Assembly (NCBI GenBank): GCA_047967505.1
Contig: CM106538.1
Length of the DNA: 64,000 bases
Reading direction: 5' to 3' (one strand)
DNA from: Dipteris shenzhenensis
Taxonomy: Eukaryota > Polypodiophyta > Polypodiopsida > Gleicheniales
The notes under the pieces are model-generated. The model ran no database searches and was not told where the DNA came from. It saw nothing but the letters and a program-made list of their open reading frames with translations. Positions within the stretch are counted from its first letter, which is position 1. The number at the start of each line of letters is the position of its first letter. This document shows, one piece after another, positions 43,960 to 55,475 of this stretch. Both the position numbers and the translations under genes were made by a program.

Positions 43960-46900
43960 TTCAGGGCAATGCGAAATGCCTCAAACTTCTCACGTGAAAG
44001 TGCTTTGGTAAAGATGTCTGCAACATTGTCATGTGAGGAGACATAGATCATATTGATCCCCCTGCATGCAACTTCTCTCTGACATAATGATAATGAACCT
44101 CAATGTGCTTCGTGCAAGCATGAAACACGGGATTCCTCCAATATGATAGGTGAAGATCAGCAAATAAACGGGGTAGCCACACACACTTAAATGTTGCTAT
44201 GAAAGCTGCCCTATACTCAGCTTCACATGAGGAAGTAGCCACAATAGATTGTTTCTTACTTAGCCAAGAAATGCAAGCATGTCCCAAAAAGAAACAATTA
44301 CCAATTGTGGACTAGTGTCATAATCTCCAACCCAATCTGAGTCACTGTAAGCATGCATCTACAAGTCACCCCCCCTGGGGGGAAACATCAAGCCATAAGA
44401 CTTTGTGCCTTGCAAGTAACGGAAGATGCGTTTTACAGCTTGCCAATGTACTGTCTTTGGCATGTGCATATACTTGCTCACCTATGATACAACAGAGGCC
44501 GTGTATTGCACAAATAAATAAGGCATCCAACAGCCTCGCTATAGAGTGTGGCATCTACTGATTCACTTGCATCATACATATTAAGCTTCAGCCCTGGCTC
44601 CATGGGAGTGGATGTAGGCTTGCAATCTTACATGTTGAACCGATCCAAGAGCTTTTGCACATACTTGGATTAGGACATAATAATTCCACGTCTCTCTTGT
44701 AAGAATTGGATTCCCAAATTAAAATGTAACATTTCAATTCAGCTTTGAATTCTGCAATTTTTCCTTCATGTAACCCTGTGAGCAGCATGTCATCTACATA
44801 AAGAACAATGACCAAAATATCCCCCCCATCATTTTTGATGTAGAGGGTACTTTCAGTTGGACGATTATGAAGCCCCTTGCTGGTCAAAAAAGCATCAATC
44901 TTGGAATACCATGCACGTGGGGCCTGTTTCAGCCCATACAAAGCTTTATTCAGGTTGCAAACTTATGTGCATTACCCAAAATTTCAAAGCCAGGAGGTTG
45001 TTTAACATAAACCTCTTCCAACAAGTCTCCATTAAGAAAAGTTGTTTTTATATCCAACTAATGAACATTCCAATCAAAATGTGCAGCCATAGCAATAACT
45101 GATCTGATAGTGGTCATCCTGGAAGTAGGAGCAATTGTCTCCTCATAATCAATGCCCTTCTTCTGAGCATAGCCTTTTGCAACCAGTCGTGCCTTGTACC
45201 TATGGCATTCTTTCCTGGTGGCAAATCCATAAGATTCCAGGTCTAATTTTTCTTAATGAACTGCAACTCATCTTGCATGGCATTCATCCAATGCACATTG
45301 TCCTTAGCTTCTTCAAAAGTATCAGGCTCTTCTTCATCAACAGGAGTACCTGCATAAGCTGATTCAACAGAAAGAGCCCCCCCTTCGTGCCTTGTTGCAC
45401 TACGAGTTCTGCCAGGCAAGGAGCATCAAGCTTACTCTCCCTGAGAGTTTGGAGCAGCCAATTGGAAACAAATTCGGCTGCATGTATTTCTGTAATCTCT
45501 TGCCTGACAGCATCTTCCACTGCCTGTGGAGGAACGAAATCAGCCGGTGGCTGAATCCGGGTATGTGGAACATGAGGAACTTGCTGCAAATTCTAATTTT
45601 CAGCACGGATGTCAGATGCAGCACCCAAAGCAATGCATATTAACCCCTCAAAAACATAATCTGATGTAGAAGAAGCTGGCACATAAAATTCAGCTTGTGT
45701 ATGTGCTGAATTTTCGGAGAAGATTACATCTTTGCTAACAAAAATCTTGCCTGAAACAGGATTGTAGAGACGATAACTTTGCTCTCTACACTATACCCAA
45801 CAAATATGCATTTAAGTGCCTTGTCTGACAGCTTATGTCGAAACTCAACAGGCACATGGGCATATGCAACACATCCAAATACACGAAAATGTTCCACTGA
45901 AGGCTTTTTCCCATGCCAAACTTCATAAGGAGTCTTTGTTTTCAAAGCCTTAGTGGAAGCCCGATTCAAAACTTAGTTGGCACATATGAGACCCTCAAGC
46001 CACAACCTGTGAGGCAACTTTTTGCTTGTGAGCATGCATCTATCCATCTCCATAAGAGTTCTATTCTTCCGCTCAGCTTTGCCATTTTGCTGAGGGGTAA
46101 GCCTCACTATAAGCTGATGTGTGATGCCTTTCTCTTCCAAAGAAGCCTCAAATTCATGAGACATATAGCCCCCCCTCTATCTGTGCGTAGAATCTGAACC
46201 ATGACGCCTGTTTCATTCTCGACCTTTGCCACAAAGTGTCGAAAATGCTTACACATCTAATTTTTTCTTTAAACCATAGACCCAAGTGCAGTTTGAGTAG
46301 TCATCAATAAATGTAACATAATAGAGATAACCACCCAATGTAGAAGCCCTCATGGGACCATAGACATCACTATGAATGAGCTGTAATTTTCGAACAGCTC
46401 GTACTGCACCATCCTTCTTGAAAGGAAACCTATGCATCTTCCAAGTATGCACCCTGCATAGGCATGAGGGGGAGGTGACTCCAAAGGAGGCAAAGCATCA
46501 ACCATAGAATGTTTTTGAAGTGTCATCAAGCTGCCATAACTCATATGCCCATATCTAGCATGCCATAACTTAGCATTCTGCAAAGCAACAGTGGGAGAAG
46601 AAACTGCAAGTGCATCATCTGATCTTTTCTCAAAAACATCAGGTTAAAAAAGACCACGAAACAGCATGCCAAATAGTCTCAAGGCATAATCATCTTCCCT
46701 ATCTCGAACTGCACTTGTCATCTTCAAAGACAACCTGAAATCCTCTTTTATTGAGAGAGGACACTGAAAGCTAATACTTCTTGATTCCAGATACATAAAG
46801 CACATCATGAATTCTGAAATTTGTGTCATCTGTGGCTATAAGTACAATCTCACCAATACCACGAACTGAATAAGAAGAATCATTTGCACAAGACAACCAT

Positions 46901-46990
46901 CTTCCAACGGGTTATGGATGCAGAGAATCAAACAAACACTTCCTCGAAGTGATATGTTTGGTGGCACCACTATCAAAGTACCAATTATTC
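43960..46990 (-). pseudogene. Copia C pol (protease, integrase, RT, RNase H)
   Basis: Protease NNWYFDSGATKHIT near 46975; GAG-pre-integrase LWHARYGHMSYGSL near 46570; integrase RKLQLIHSDVYGPMRASTLG near 46390, VRLTPQQNGKAERKNRTLME near 46090 and HFRVFGCVAYAHVPVEFRHK near 45860; RT MYGLKQAPRAWYSKIDAF near 44935 and VLYVDDMLLTG near 44800 (YVDD kept); RNase H ISWLSKKQSIVATSSCEAEY near 44270. RNase H has lost the block with the DSQSA motif (compare copia B), removing a catalytic Asp. Frameshifts and stops occur throughout. Confidence 0.86.
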
Positions 46991-47995
46991 AATGTCTCAT
47001 TGACATTGAAAGCACATGAATCCTTAGAAGGATCATAACTACTAGTCAGAAAAACACAAGAGTCATCCTCAGATGTGGCTGTAATATTTGGAGCAGCCAC
47101 CTGAAAATCAGAACTGCACGTCAAAAAGACATACTCTTCTTCCACTAAGTTGGCTGAAGCATCACCACCATCATGTGCATGAGCAGCTGAATCTGTGACA
47201 GGCATATTTGAATCCTTTTTCTTTTCCTTGGCAATTCTTTTCTTGCATTCTCCTATATAGTGACCCGGCTTCTTGCAATAATGACAAACACCCTTTCTCT
47301 TGGGCTTCTCTGCATCACTCTTACCCTTGTGAGAAGGCTCTCCAGAATCAGCTTTATGCTGATGTGAAGCCTGATTTGCATGCTGCTTATGCTGTCCCTT
47401 CCCTTTGGGCTTGAATTTTGAAAGCATGGAATGTGCACCAGCTCGTGAAGCCATGTTCTTCCTGGTTTGTTCTTCCTGCAACAAAAGCCCTATCAACTCA
47501 TGAAAGGTGAGAGGGTTGCCACCCCCCCTTCAAAGACAAGTTCAATGAGGTGTGAAAACCAAGATAAGACTCAGGAAGAGAATTCAAAGTAGTAGTGACC
47601 ATCTCTGAATCTGGAATAATCTCATCAATATTCGAATAATCTCATCAATATTCAACAATTGCTCTAAAGTTTAGTGAGGTACTCACTCATAGAGTCACCC
47701 TCATCCATATGAGTATGAGTCAACTCTCTCTTCAGGAAAGAGACCCTGGCATCATTTTGGGCTGAAAACATACTCTTCAAAATAACCCAAGCTGCCTTTG
47801 AGGTCTTGCATGAGCGAACGTGTGGAATGATAAACCTTTTGGCGAAAAGCTGAAACTGCTTGGCATCACGTGAATCCCACCTCTTCTGTTCTTGTGTGGG
47901 AGCCACCACTGCAGCAATGGCTGCACCGACCTCTACCCCTTCCTCCACCTTGTTGAGGAGGAATGGCAAGTGCAACCACATTCTCTGGCTGGGGT
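46912..47995 (-). pseudogene. Copia C gag, main part
   Basis: The region 47496-46912 is one frame with MLSKFKPKGKGQHKQHANQ, an intact zinc knuckle CHYCKKPGHYIGEC and an acidic linker running into protease. Upstream, 47981-47540 holds UBN2-like sequence (HVRSCKTSKAAWVILKSM, FLKRELTHTHMDEGDSMSEY) in broken frames. The first 43 codons are 6 kb away at 54263-54140, on the other side of copia B. Confidence 0.85.
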
Positions 47996-48010
47996 CTCAT
48001 CCCCGTTGAC

Positions 48011-48015
48011 ATAAT
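48011..48015. repeat. TSD of copia B, left
   Basis: ATAAT, matched at 54135-54139. Joining the flanks restores the copia C gag frame (LWDYVNGDE). Confidence 0.85.
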
Positions 48016-48272
48016 TGTGAGTTGGAGAGTGAGAGCAAAGTGTGAGCAGAAGAGCAAGAGAGTAGGAGACTGAGAGCTGAAAGCAATAGTTGCAATAGAA
48101 GAGTGTAGTACAACTGAAGAGTGGGATAGGTTTTGTCTAAGCGACAAAACCTTATCCTCCACCAACCGTAGTTAGTGAGCTAACTGTGGTTAGGGAAAAA
48201 GACCTCTAAAATGAGGGAAAAGTGCCCCTAACCTACTTATTACATTACATTGGTCATTGCTAGATTATAACA
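48016..48272 (-). repeat. 3' LTR of copia B
   Basis: 257 bp, TGTGAGTTGG...TTATAACA. It pairs with 53884-54134 with about nine substitutions and two small indels. A run of C (polypurine tract on the minus strand) lies just inside, near 48285-48290. Confidence 0.94.
48128..48152. promoter_or_regulatory. Perfect 10-bp-stem hairpin in the copia B LTR
   Basis: AGGTTTTGTC and GACAAAACCT flank a 5-nt loop. The same hairpin is at 53990-54014 and 43738-43762, and nearly so at 55332-55356. A second, weaker inverted repeat (AACCGTAGTTAG / CTAACTGTGGTT) follows about 15 nt later. The role is unknown; a position in the transcribed part of the LTR is likely. Confidence 0.75.
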
Positions 48273-48321
48273 ATAATTCTAACACCCCCCTGCAGTGCCA
48301 ATGTCATGTACAAGGAAATGA

Positions 48322-51300
48322 TCAATCACCAAAAGGAGATAAGTTCAGGGCACTGCGAAATGCCTCAAACTTTTCACGTGGAAGTGCTTTGGTGAAAATG
48401 TATGCAACATTATCATGTGTTGACACATAGATCATACTGATCTCTCCTGCATGCAACTTCTCTCTAACATAGTGATAGTGAACCTCAATGTGCTTCGTGC
48501 GAGCATGAAACACAAGATTCTTTGCCACTGCAATAGCACTCTGACTATCAGTGAGAATTGGAGAAGGACCCTCCAATGAAAGATGAAGATCAGCAACTAA
48601 ATGACGCAGCCAAACACATTCAACTGTCGCTGTGAAAGCTGCCCTGTACTCAGCTTCACATGAGGAGGTAGCCACTGTAGATTGTTTCTTGCTCAGCCAA
48701 GAAATACAAGCTTTGCCCAAAAAGAAACAATTGCCACTTGTTGACTGCCTAGTGTCATAGTCTCCAGCCCAATCTGAGTCACTGTGTAGGCATGCATCTG
48801 CAAGTCACCCCCCCTGGGAAACATCAAGCCAAAAGACTTTGTACCTTGCAAGTAACAGAAGATGCGTTTTACAGCCTGCAAATGCCTAGTCTTTAGGCTG
48901 TGCATATATCTGCTCACCTGAGAAACTGCAAACTGAATATCAGGTCGTGTATTGCAGAGATAAATGAGGCATCCAACAGCCTAACTGTAGAGTGTGACAT
49001 CAATTGATTCACCTGCTTCATGCATTGTAAGCTTCAGCCCTGGCTCCATGGGAGTAGCTATGGGCTTACAATCCTGCATGTTGAATCTGTCCAAGAGTTT
49101 TTGCACATACTTGGATTGAGACATACCGATGCCACTTTGCTCTTGAGTGAACTGGATCCCCAAATAAAAGTGTAGCAGCCCCAAATCTGACATGTCAAAA
49201 GTGGTCTCCAATTCAGCTTTAAAATCTGCAATATTGTCTTCATTTGACCCTGTGAGCAGTAAGTCATGTACATAAAGAATGATGACTAAAATATCCCCCC
49301 CATCCTTCTTGATGTAGAGGGTGCTTTCAGTTGGACTGTTGTGCAGCCCCTTGCTGGTCAGAAAGGCATAAATCTTTGCATACCATGCACGTGGGGAGTG
49401 TTTCAGCCCATACAAAGCTTTATTCAGCTTGCATACCTGAAGTGCATTTCCTGAAATTTCAAAGCCTGGAGGTTGTTTGACATAAACCTCTTCCAACAAG
49501 TCTCCATTTAGGAAGGCTGTTTTTATGTCCAATTGATGAACATTCCACTGAAAATTTGCAGCCATGGCTATAACTGACCGGATGGCTGGATGTAGGAGCA
49601 AAAGTCTCCTAATAGTCTATGCCCTTTTTCTGAGCATATCCTTTTCCAACCAGCCTTTCCTTGTACCGATCAACGGACCCATCTGGCTTTCTTTTGACTT
49701 TGAAAACCCACCGTGTACCTATGGCATGTTTACCTGGTGGCAAATCGACAACTTCCCATGTCTGATTTTTCTGAATGGACTACAATTCATCGTGCATGGC
49801 ATTCATCCAATGCACATTATCCTGTGCCTCTTCAAATGTCTCAGGCTCCTCCTCATCAAGAAAAGCACCTGCATAAGGTGATTCAACTGAAAGAGCTCCC
49901 CCCCCATGCCTTACTGCACTCCGAGTTCTGCCAGGTAATGGAGCATCAATTTTACTCTCCCTGAGAGTTTGTAACAGCCAATTTGGAACCGTTTTTGCTG
50001 CATGTATATCTACAATTTCTTGCTGAACAACCTCTTCCACTGCTTGTGGAGGTGGTAAGATATTCTGTGGTTGAATCGGAGCATGTGGAGGTATCCGAAA
50101 ATTTTGATTTGCATCAGATATATCAGCAAGGGAACCCAAGGCAATGGGTAGTAATCCCTCAAAGACATCATCGGAAGAAGTAGGCATATCAAATTCAGCT
50201 TGAGTGTGAGCTGAATTTTCTGAAAATATAACATCTCTACTGACAATAATCTTGTGTGTGACAAGATTGTAGAGATGGTAGCCCTTGCTGTCTGCACATA
50301 CCCAACAAAAATGCATTTGATTGCCTTATCAGACAACTTATGTCGAAACTCAACGGGCACATGAGCATATGCAAGGCATCCAAAAACACGAAAATGATCC
50401 ACATAAGGCTTTCTCCCTTGCCAAACTTCATAGGGAGTCTTGGTCTTCAAAGCTTTTGTGGGAGCCCGATTCAAAACATAATTGGCACACATGAGACCTT
50501 CAAGCCAAAATTTGTGAGGCAATCTTTTGCTTTTTAGCATGCATCTATCCATCTCCATAAGAGTACGATTTTTCCTCTCAGCTTTGCCATTTTGCTGAGG
50601 GGTTAGCCTCACTGTAAGCTGATGTGCAATGCCCTTGTCTTTTAAAAATGCATCAAAATCTGCAGACAAATACTCCCCTCCTCTATCTGTGCGTAATGTC
50701 TGTATCTTGAGTCCTGATTCATTCTCAACCATGGCTGCAAAGTGTTTGAAAACCATAAACACTTCTGATTTGCGTTTCAGCCCATAAACCCAAGTGTAGT
50801 TGGAGTAGTCATCTATAAAAGTGACAAAGTAAAGATGACCACCCAATGATGGAGTCCTCATGGGACCACAAACATCACAATGAATAAGCTGTAATTTTCA
50901 AGCAGCTTTTACTGATCCATCCTGCTAAAAAGAAAATCTGTGCATTTTACCAAGAATGCACCCTTCACAGGCATGTGGAGGAGGTGTTTCAAGAGGAGGC
51001 AATGCATTAACCATAGCATGTTTTTGAGGTGTCATCAAGCTGTCATAATGCATGTGTCCATATCTGGCATGCCATAACTCCGCATTCTGCATAGCAACAG
51101 TAGGAGTGGAAACTGCAAGAGCATGTGCTGGTCTTTTCTCATACATGTCAAGCTGAAAAAGACCACGTAACAAAGTGCCAGACAATCTCAAGGCATAGTC
51201 ATTCTCTCTGTCATGGACTGCACACTTGTCATCTTCAAAAATGACCTGAAATCCAACTCTGTTAAGAGTGGACACTAAAAGTAGATTTTTTGTGATACCA

Positions 51301-51462
51301 GGTACATACAAGACATCAGAAATTTTGAATGTTGAGCCATCAATGGCTGTAAGTTCAACTTCTCCTATACCACGAACAGAATAGGAGGAGTTGTTGGCAC
51401 ATGTGACCTTTTTACCAACGGGAGGTGAATGCAGAGATGTGAAAAGACACTTCCTGGAAATT
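48322..51462 (-). pseudogene. Copia B pol (integrase, RT, RNase H)
   Basis: GAG-pre-integrase LWHARYGHMHYDSLM near 51090; integrase LRTDRGGEYLSADFDAF near 50690 and VRLTPQQNGKAERKNRTLME near 50600; RT VHQLDIKTAFLNGDLLEEV near 49540 and ILYVHDLLLTG near 49275, so YVDD has become YVHD and the first catalytic Asp is gone; RNase H SWLSKKQSTVATSSCEAEY near 48700 with TDSQSAIAVAKN kept. Stops lie at about 50925, 50900 and 48981, and a frameshift near 48790 separates RT from RNase H. The protease is lost at the 51.46-51.9 kb insertion. Confidence 0.88.
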
Positions 51463-51866
51463 CTTTAAATTTTAAGTTGTTTTAATTTTGGTTTTTGATT
51501 TCACGGTCATGAAACCCAAAAGCTCAAACTGACCCAAGGTTAGAAATCAATGACTGGAAATGGTTTTTTATGTTTTCAAACCTTTTCAAATTGACTTAAG
51601 GTTGATTCAAAATACGAAAGAGATCTAAGGAAGGCACACAACCCCACCCAAACATAGACACACGCAAGCAAAGACATGCCATTGATTGAAAATGGATCTT
51701 GGGTCAATTCCATAGCATAACAAATGTGATGATAACAATGATGGCTTGCACACATCATATGCATGAGCGCACACACTCATTCAGAATTGAGAATATGTTG
51801 TGAAGACAATAAGGCTGAGGGGTATGGGGGGAGGGGGGGGGGGGGGGGTGAGGGGTTGGGGGGTTT

Positions 51867-51896
<30 letters not shown>
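51463..51896. other. 430-bp insertion with G-rich and (GA)n tract in copia B
   Basis: Copia C runs directly from the protease region (46938) to the acidic linker (47030); here unrelated AT-rich sequence ending in a run of about 16 G (51833-51848) and (GA)n (51868-51896) replaces about 90 bp. No coding or terminal repeat features are seen. Confidence 0.75.
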
Positions 51897-51897
<1 letters not shown>

Positions 51898-52989
51898 CAA
51901 GAATCATAACTGCATGTCAGAAAAGCATAACAGTCATCATTATAAGTGGCTGTAATATCCGGAGCAGCCAACTGAGAGTCTGAAATGCAAGACAAGAAGG
52001 CATAGTCGTGCTCCACAAAGTTGGCTGTAGCTTGCTCATTGTCAGATGCATGAGGAGCTGAATCTGAAACAGCCATACCGGAGCTGTTTTTCTTTTCTTT
52101 TGCAAGCCTCTTCTTGCATTCTCCAATGTAGTGACTGGCTTTTTGTAGTAATGACATATTCCCTTCTTCTTGGGCTTACCTGCATCACCCTTAGCCTTTT
52201 GAGAAGGCTGTCCTGAACCACTAGAAGGCTGATTTGCTGATGTCTTTGCTTGTCTCTTTACTTTAGGCTTGAATTTTGAAAGCATGGCATGTTCACCTGC
52301 TCGTGAAGCCATGTTTTTCTTGGTCTGCTCTTCCTGCAACTGAAGTCCTATCAACTCGTGAAAATTGAGAGGATTTGCACCCCCCCTCAACGACTAATTC
52401 AGTGAGGTATGAAAGCTGAGATAAGACTCAGGAAGAGAATTCAGAGTAGTGGTAATCATCTCTGAATCAGGAATGATCTCATCAATATTCAGCAATTGCT
52501 CTCGTAAATCCTGTAGCTTTGTGAGGTGCACTGACAAGGAGTCACCCTCTTCCACATGTGTATGAGACAATTCTCTTTTCAAAAAAGACACCCTGGCATG
52601 ATTCAAAGCTGCATACATGCTCTCCAAAATATCCCATGCTGCCTTTGAGCTCTTACACGACCGAATATGCGGAATGATGAATCTTTTCACTGAAAGAGAA
52701 ATACACGTGAATCCCATCTCTTTTGCTCTGGAGTGGTAGGTATAACTGCACCAATAACTTGTCCTGCAGCTGTACCCTGTGCACGACCTCTGCCTCCTCC
52801 TTGCTGGGGAGGGGTATTAGGTGCCACATTTGCTGGCCGGATCTCATCCCCATTTACATAGTCCCACAAATTACGGGAAATCAGAATGTTGCGTACCATA
52901 AAACTCCAGAGGGAGTAGTTGGTACCATCCAGCTTATCCTCTTGTGAGAGAACACTGAACTGGAAATCATTCTGATTTTGTTGAGCCAT
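51897..52989 (-). pseudogene. Copia B gag
   Basis: It starts MAQQNQNDFQFSVLSQEDKL at 52989 with the DUF4219-like LDGTNYSLWSFMVRNIL. A frameshift near 52710 leads to UBN2-like sequence (IRSCKSSKAAWDILESM, ELSHTHVEEGDSLSVHL). A stop lies at 52394, then NMASRAGEHAMLSKFKPKV. The zinc knuckle is destroyed: CHYYKK replaces CHYCKK and a frameshift moves the second half (HYIGECKK) to another frame. Confidence 0.86.
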
Positions 52990-53479
52990 GTCTAAGTAAG
53001 AAAATACAGCAAATGCAAATCTGAATTCCCTTGCTGGGAATGGAGTGCACAATTCCCAAAAAAAATACAGCCAAACACTGGCTGAAAATGCAACTCAAAT
53101 CTCTGTAATGTCTCTGTCAGAAATCTGCCAGAGCATCCAATCTCTCCCAAAACCTGCCAAAAGTGCTTCAAAACACTTACAGAAAGGTAGTGTGAACTGA
53201 AACCTGCAAAATTGCTCTCCCAACACAAAAGCCCCAATTTGTGGCTTGAAATTGCAACCAGAAAGGGGCAAATGGTCTAAAAGCCCCAAATATTGCACAA
53301 ATTGCTCTTTGCCTGCAAAATCCCCAAATTTCACTGCAAGATTGCAGTGTGATTGCAAAAGCCCCAATTTTCTGCAAGAAATTAGCCAAACAATGGCTCT
53401 CTGCGCAAATGCCTATCACGAAACACCTTCCAGAGTCCACCTGCAAAGAAAAAATCTGCAGAAAGTACAACCTCTTCAA

Positions 53480-53800
53480 ATTGTACGGAACTGTCCGTAC
53501 GAAATCCATACAATGTACGGACTGTACGGATTCCTGTACGGAACAATCGACTCAAATCTGTACGGCAGATGTATGACGAGCTGTACAACGAGCTATACGG
53601 CGGATGTATGACGAGCTGTACAGCGGATGTACGATGAGCTGTGTACGACGACTATACGAAACAGTACGGCTGTACGACGAAGGTACGGGCGATAGGCTAT
53701 ACGGCGATGTACAGTTGTACGGGCGATGGGCTGTACGGCGATGTGTGGACGGACCTAACGGCACGGGCTTGTACGGACCAAATCTGCAAACATGTACGGA
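53480..53800. repeat. TACGG-rich leader of copia B
   Basis: TACGG occurs more than ten times in about 320 bp, in contexts such as CTGTACGGACTGTACGG and GAGCTATACGGCGG. A local sub-repeat (GATGTATGACGAGCTGTAC) is present around 53570-53630. The 5' half of the leader (53090-53400) instead repeats AAAAGCCCCAAAT-like blocks. Confidence 0.85.
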
Positions 53801-53868
53801 CAGGCAGCGAGCTGTTGAGCTTGGAGCAGGGAGAGCTTTTGAGCAAGGAGCACGGAGCAGGGTCAAGC

Positions 53869-53881
53869 TGCTCTGATACCA
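53869..53881 (-). other. Primer-binding site of copia B
   Basis: The minus strand reads TGGTATCAGAGC, complementary to initiator tRNA-Met, 2 nt from the LTR. Confidence 0.9.
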
Positions 53882-53883
53882 AA

Positions 53884-54134
53884 TGTGAGTTGGAGAGTGA
53901 GAGCAAAGTGTGTGAGCAGGAGAGCAAGAGAGTGAGAGCTGAAAGCAATAGTTGCAATAGAAGAGTGTAGTACAACTGAAGAGTGGGATAGGTTTTGTCT
54001 AAGTGACAAAACCTTATCCTTCACTAACCGTAGTTAGTGAACTAACTGTGGTTAGGGAAAAAAACCTCTAAAATGAGAGAAAAGTGCCCCTAACCTACTT
54101 ATTACATTACATTGGTCACTGCTAAATTATAACA
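53884..54134 (-). repeat. 5' LTR of copia B
   Basis: 251 bp, TG...CA ends, with the hairpin pair at 53990-54014 and just after. Its outer edge is followed by ATAAT and then by copia C gag. Confidence 0.94.
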
Positions 54135-54263
54135 ATAATCCCATAAGTGTTTGCCAACTAAAATATTGTGTACCATAAAACTCCATAAGGAGTAGTTGGT
54201 ACCATCCAACTTATCCTCATGTGTGAGGACACCAAACACTTCATTGGGATTGTTTTGGGCCAT
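54135..54263 (-). pseudogene. Copia C gag, first 43 codons, with right TSD of copia B
   Basis: It starts MAQNNPNEVFGVLTHEDKL at 54263 and ends KHLWDY at the ATAAT duplication (54135-54139). The rest of the protein resumes at 48010 with YVNGDE. The head is about as similar to copia B gag as the rest of the element is. Confidence 0.9.
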
Positions 54264-55264
54264 AACTGCCAAAGAAAACAAAATGCAGATGCACAACCCA
54301 AAAGTGCCAAGAAATCTGTCAACAATGACAGCTAGCTATCAAAGGCTCAAAATGCACCCAAAATATCCTGCAAATGCCTAAAAATGGTCAAAGTAACATT
54401 GCAAAAATTGCAAATGTCTGCAATGCCACTCAAACTGAGTCCAAAACGGCCTCCAAGTGTTCAATTACCTCAAACATTGAGAAATTGCAGCCCAATCACA
54501 AAAGCCCCAATTTCTTGGGAGAAATTGCAACCACAAGAGGGCAAATTGACTAAAAGCCCCAAATGTTTCCAAAATTGCACTTTGTCTGCAAAAGCCCCAA
54601 ATTTCATTACAAAATTGCAGTGCAAAACCAAAAGCCCCAAATTTTTTCAACACCTGCAAAGTAAATGCAATATCTGCCCACGAATACAAAATTCCCCAAA
54701 ATTATGTGGCAGTTTCTTGCTAGAATGGCATTTGATTTCAAGTGCTCCTTCAATCCTGCATAGATTTCTTGACAGGTACGTAGGTACAGGTGACGGCTCA
54801 CATGCAAGCTAGCAAGAAGTACGGACAGACAGCCCGTACAATGTACGGCTATACGGAATTGAAGGAGCAGATGGTGTACAACAATAGGCTGTATGGACAT
54901 ACAATCCGTACGGTGTACGGACTGTATGGCATATCTACTGTACGACATGGCGACATGTATGGACAATGTGCGGGAGATCAACTGCAGGTACGGCAACGCA
55001 TACGGACGATGTACGTCGTTTGTAAGGACACCTCTGGCTGCATATACAGATGCTTGCTATACGGATCTGCTACATGTGGCATGGGTGGCGTGGCTATACG
55101 GACAATGTAACCTGCAACAATACGGTGGACTTGTACGGGAGCAATACGGAACAGCAACAGCAACAAACTTTGCACGTGTGGACAGGGGTAGTACAACCGA
55201 CAAGCGTTTGTACGGAATAGCAACAAGAGCTTGAGCAATAGGTACCAATGCAGGAGCTTAGCAA
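54264..55264. repeat. Leader of copia C with AAAAGCCCCAAAT blocks and TACGG-rich tract
   Basis: The half next to gag (54490-54650) has four AAAGCCCCAAAT-like blocks as in copia B. The half next to the primer-binding site (54776-55215) is TACGG-rich (GTACGGACAGACAGCCCGTAC, ATACGGAATTG, GTGTACGGACTGTATGG and others). There is no coding frame. Confidence 0.8.
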
Positions 55265-55277
55265 GGCTCTGATACCA
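55265..55277 (-). other. Primer-binding site of copia C
   Basis: The minus strand reads TGGTATCAGAGCC, 2 nt from the LTR start at 55280. Confidence 0.9.
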
Positions 55278-55279
55278 AA

Positions 55280-55475
55280 TGAAGAATGCAAGAGGGAGCA
55301 GATAAGATCGAGGAAAACATACAGGAGGTGAAGGTTTTGTCAAAGTAACAAAACCTAAACCTATCCACTAACCATAGTTAAGGATCCTAATTGTGGTTAG
55401 GGGGGAAAACCTCTAATGAGGGAAAAGTGCCCCTAACTCACTTATTGACTATACATTGGTCACCGCCATGAATTA
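55280..55475 (-). repeat. 5' LTR of copia C
   Basis: It pairs with 43719-43897. The outer end is placed where similarity stops (GAATTA); it lacks the last bases seen at the other LTR, so the end may be damaged. Confidence 0.8.

Larger units (their letters stand above)
48016..54134 (-). mobile_element. Ty1/copia element B inserted in copia C gag
   Basis: LTRs 48016-48272 and 53884-54134 (about 96% identical by eye), TSD ATAAT, primer-binding site 53869-53881, leader 52990-53868, gag and pol on the minus strand. It is a relative of copia C (similar gag and pol), so one member of a family inserted into another. A 430-bp insertion lies between gag and pol. Frameshifts, stops and a changed RT active site make it defective. 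Confidence 0.94.
43719..55475 (-). mobile_element. Ty1/copia element C (split by copia B)
   Basis: 3' LTR 43719-43897, 5' LTR 55280 to about 55475, primer-binding site 55265-55277. The internal part, read from high to low coordinates, is a leader with TACGG-rich sequence, gag start at 54263, the inserted copia B (48016-54134 plus TSD), the rest of gag, protease, integrase, RT and RNase H. Without B it would be about 5.6 kb. It is inserted in LINE-beta, whose halves flank it. I found no clear target-site duplication. Confidence 0.85.

Noticed and set aside
53480-53800. CRISPR-like or satellite array at the TACGG-rich tract
   Set aside because: The motif spacing is irregular, there is no constant repeat-spacer structure, and it sits in a retrotransposon leader.
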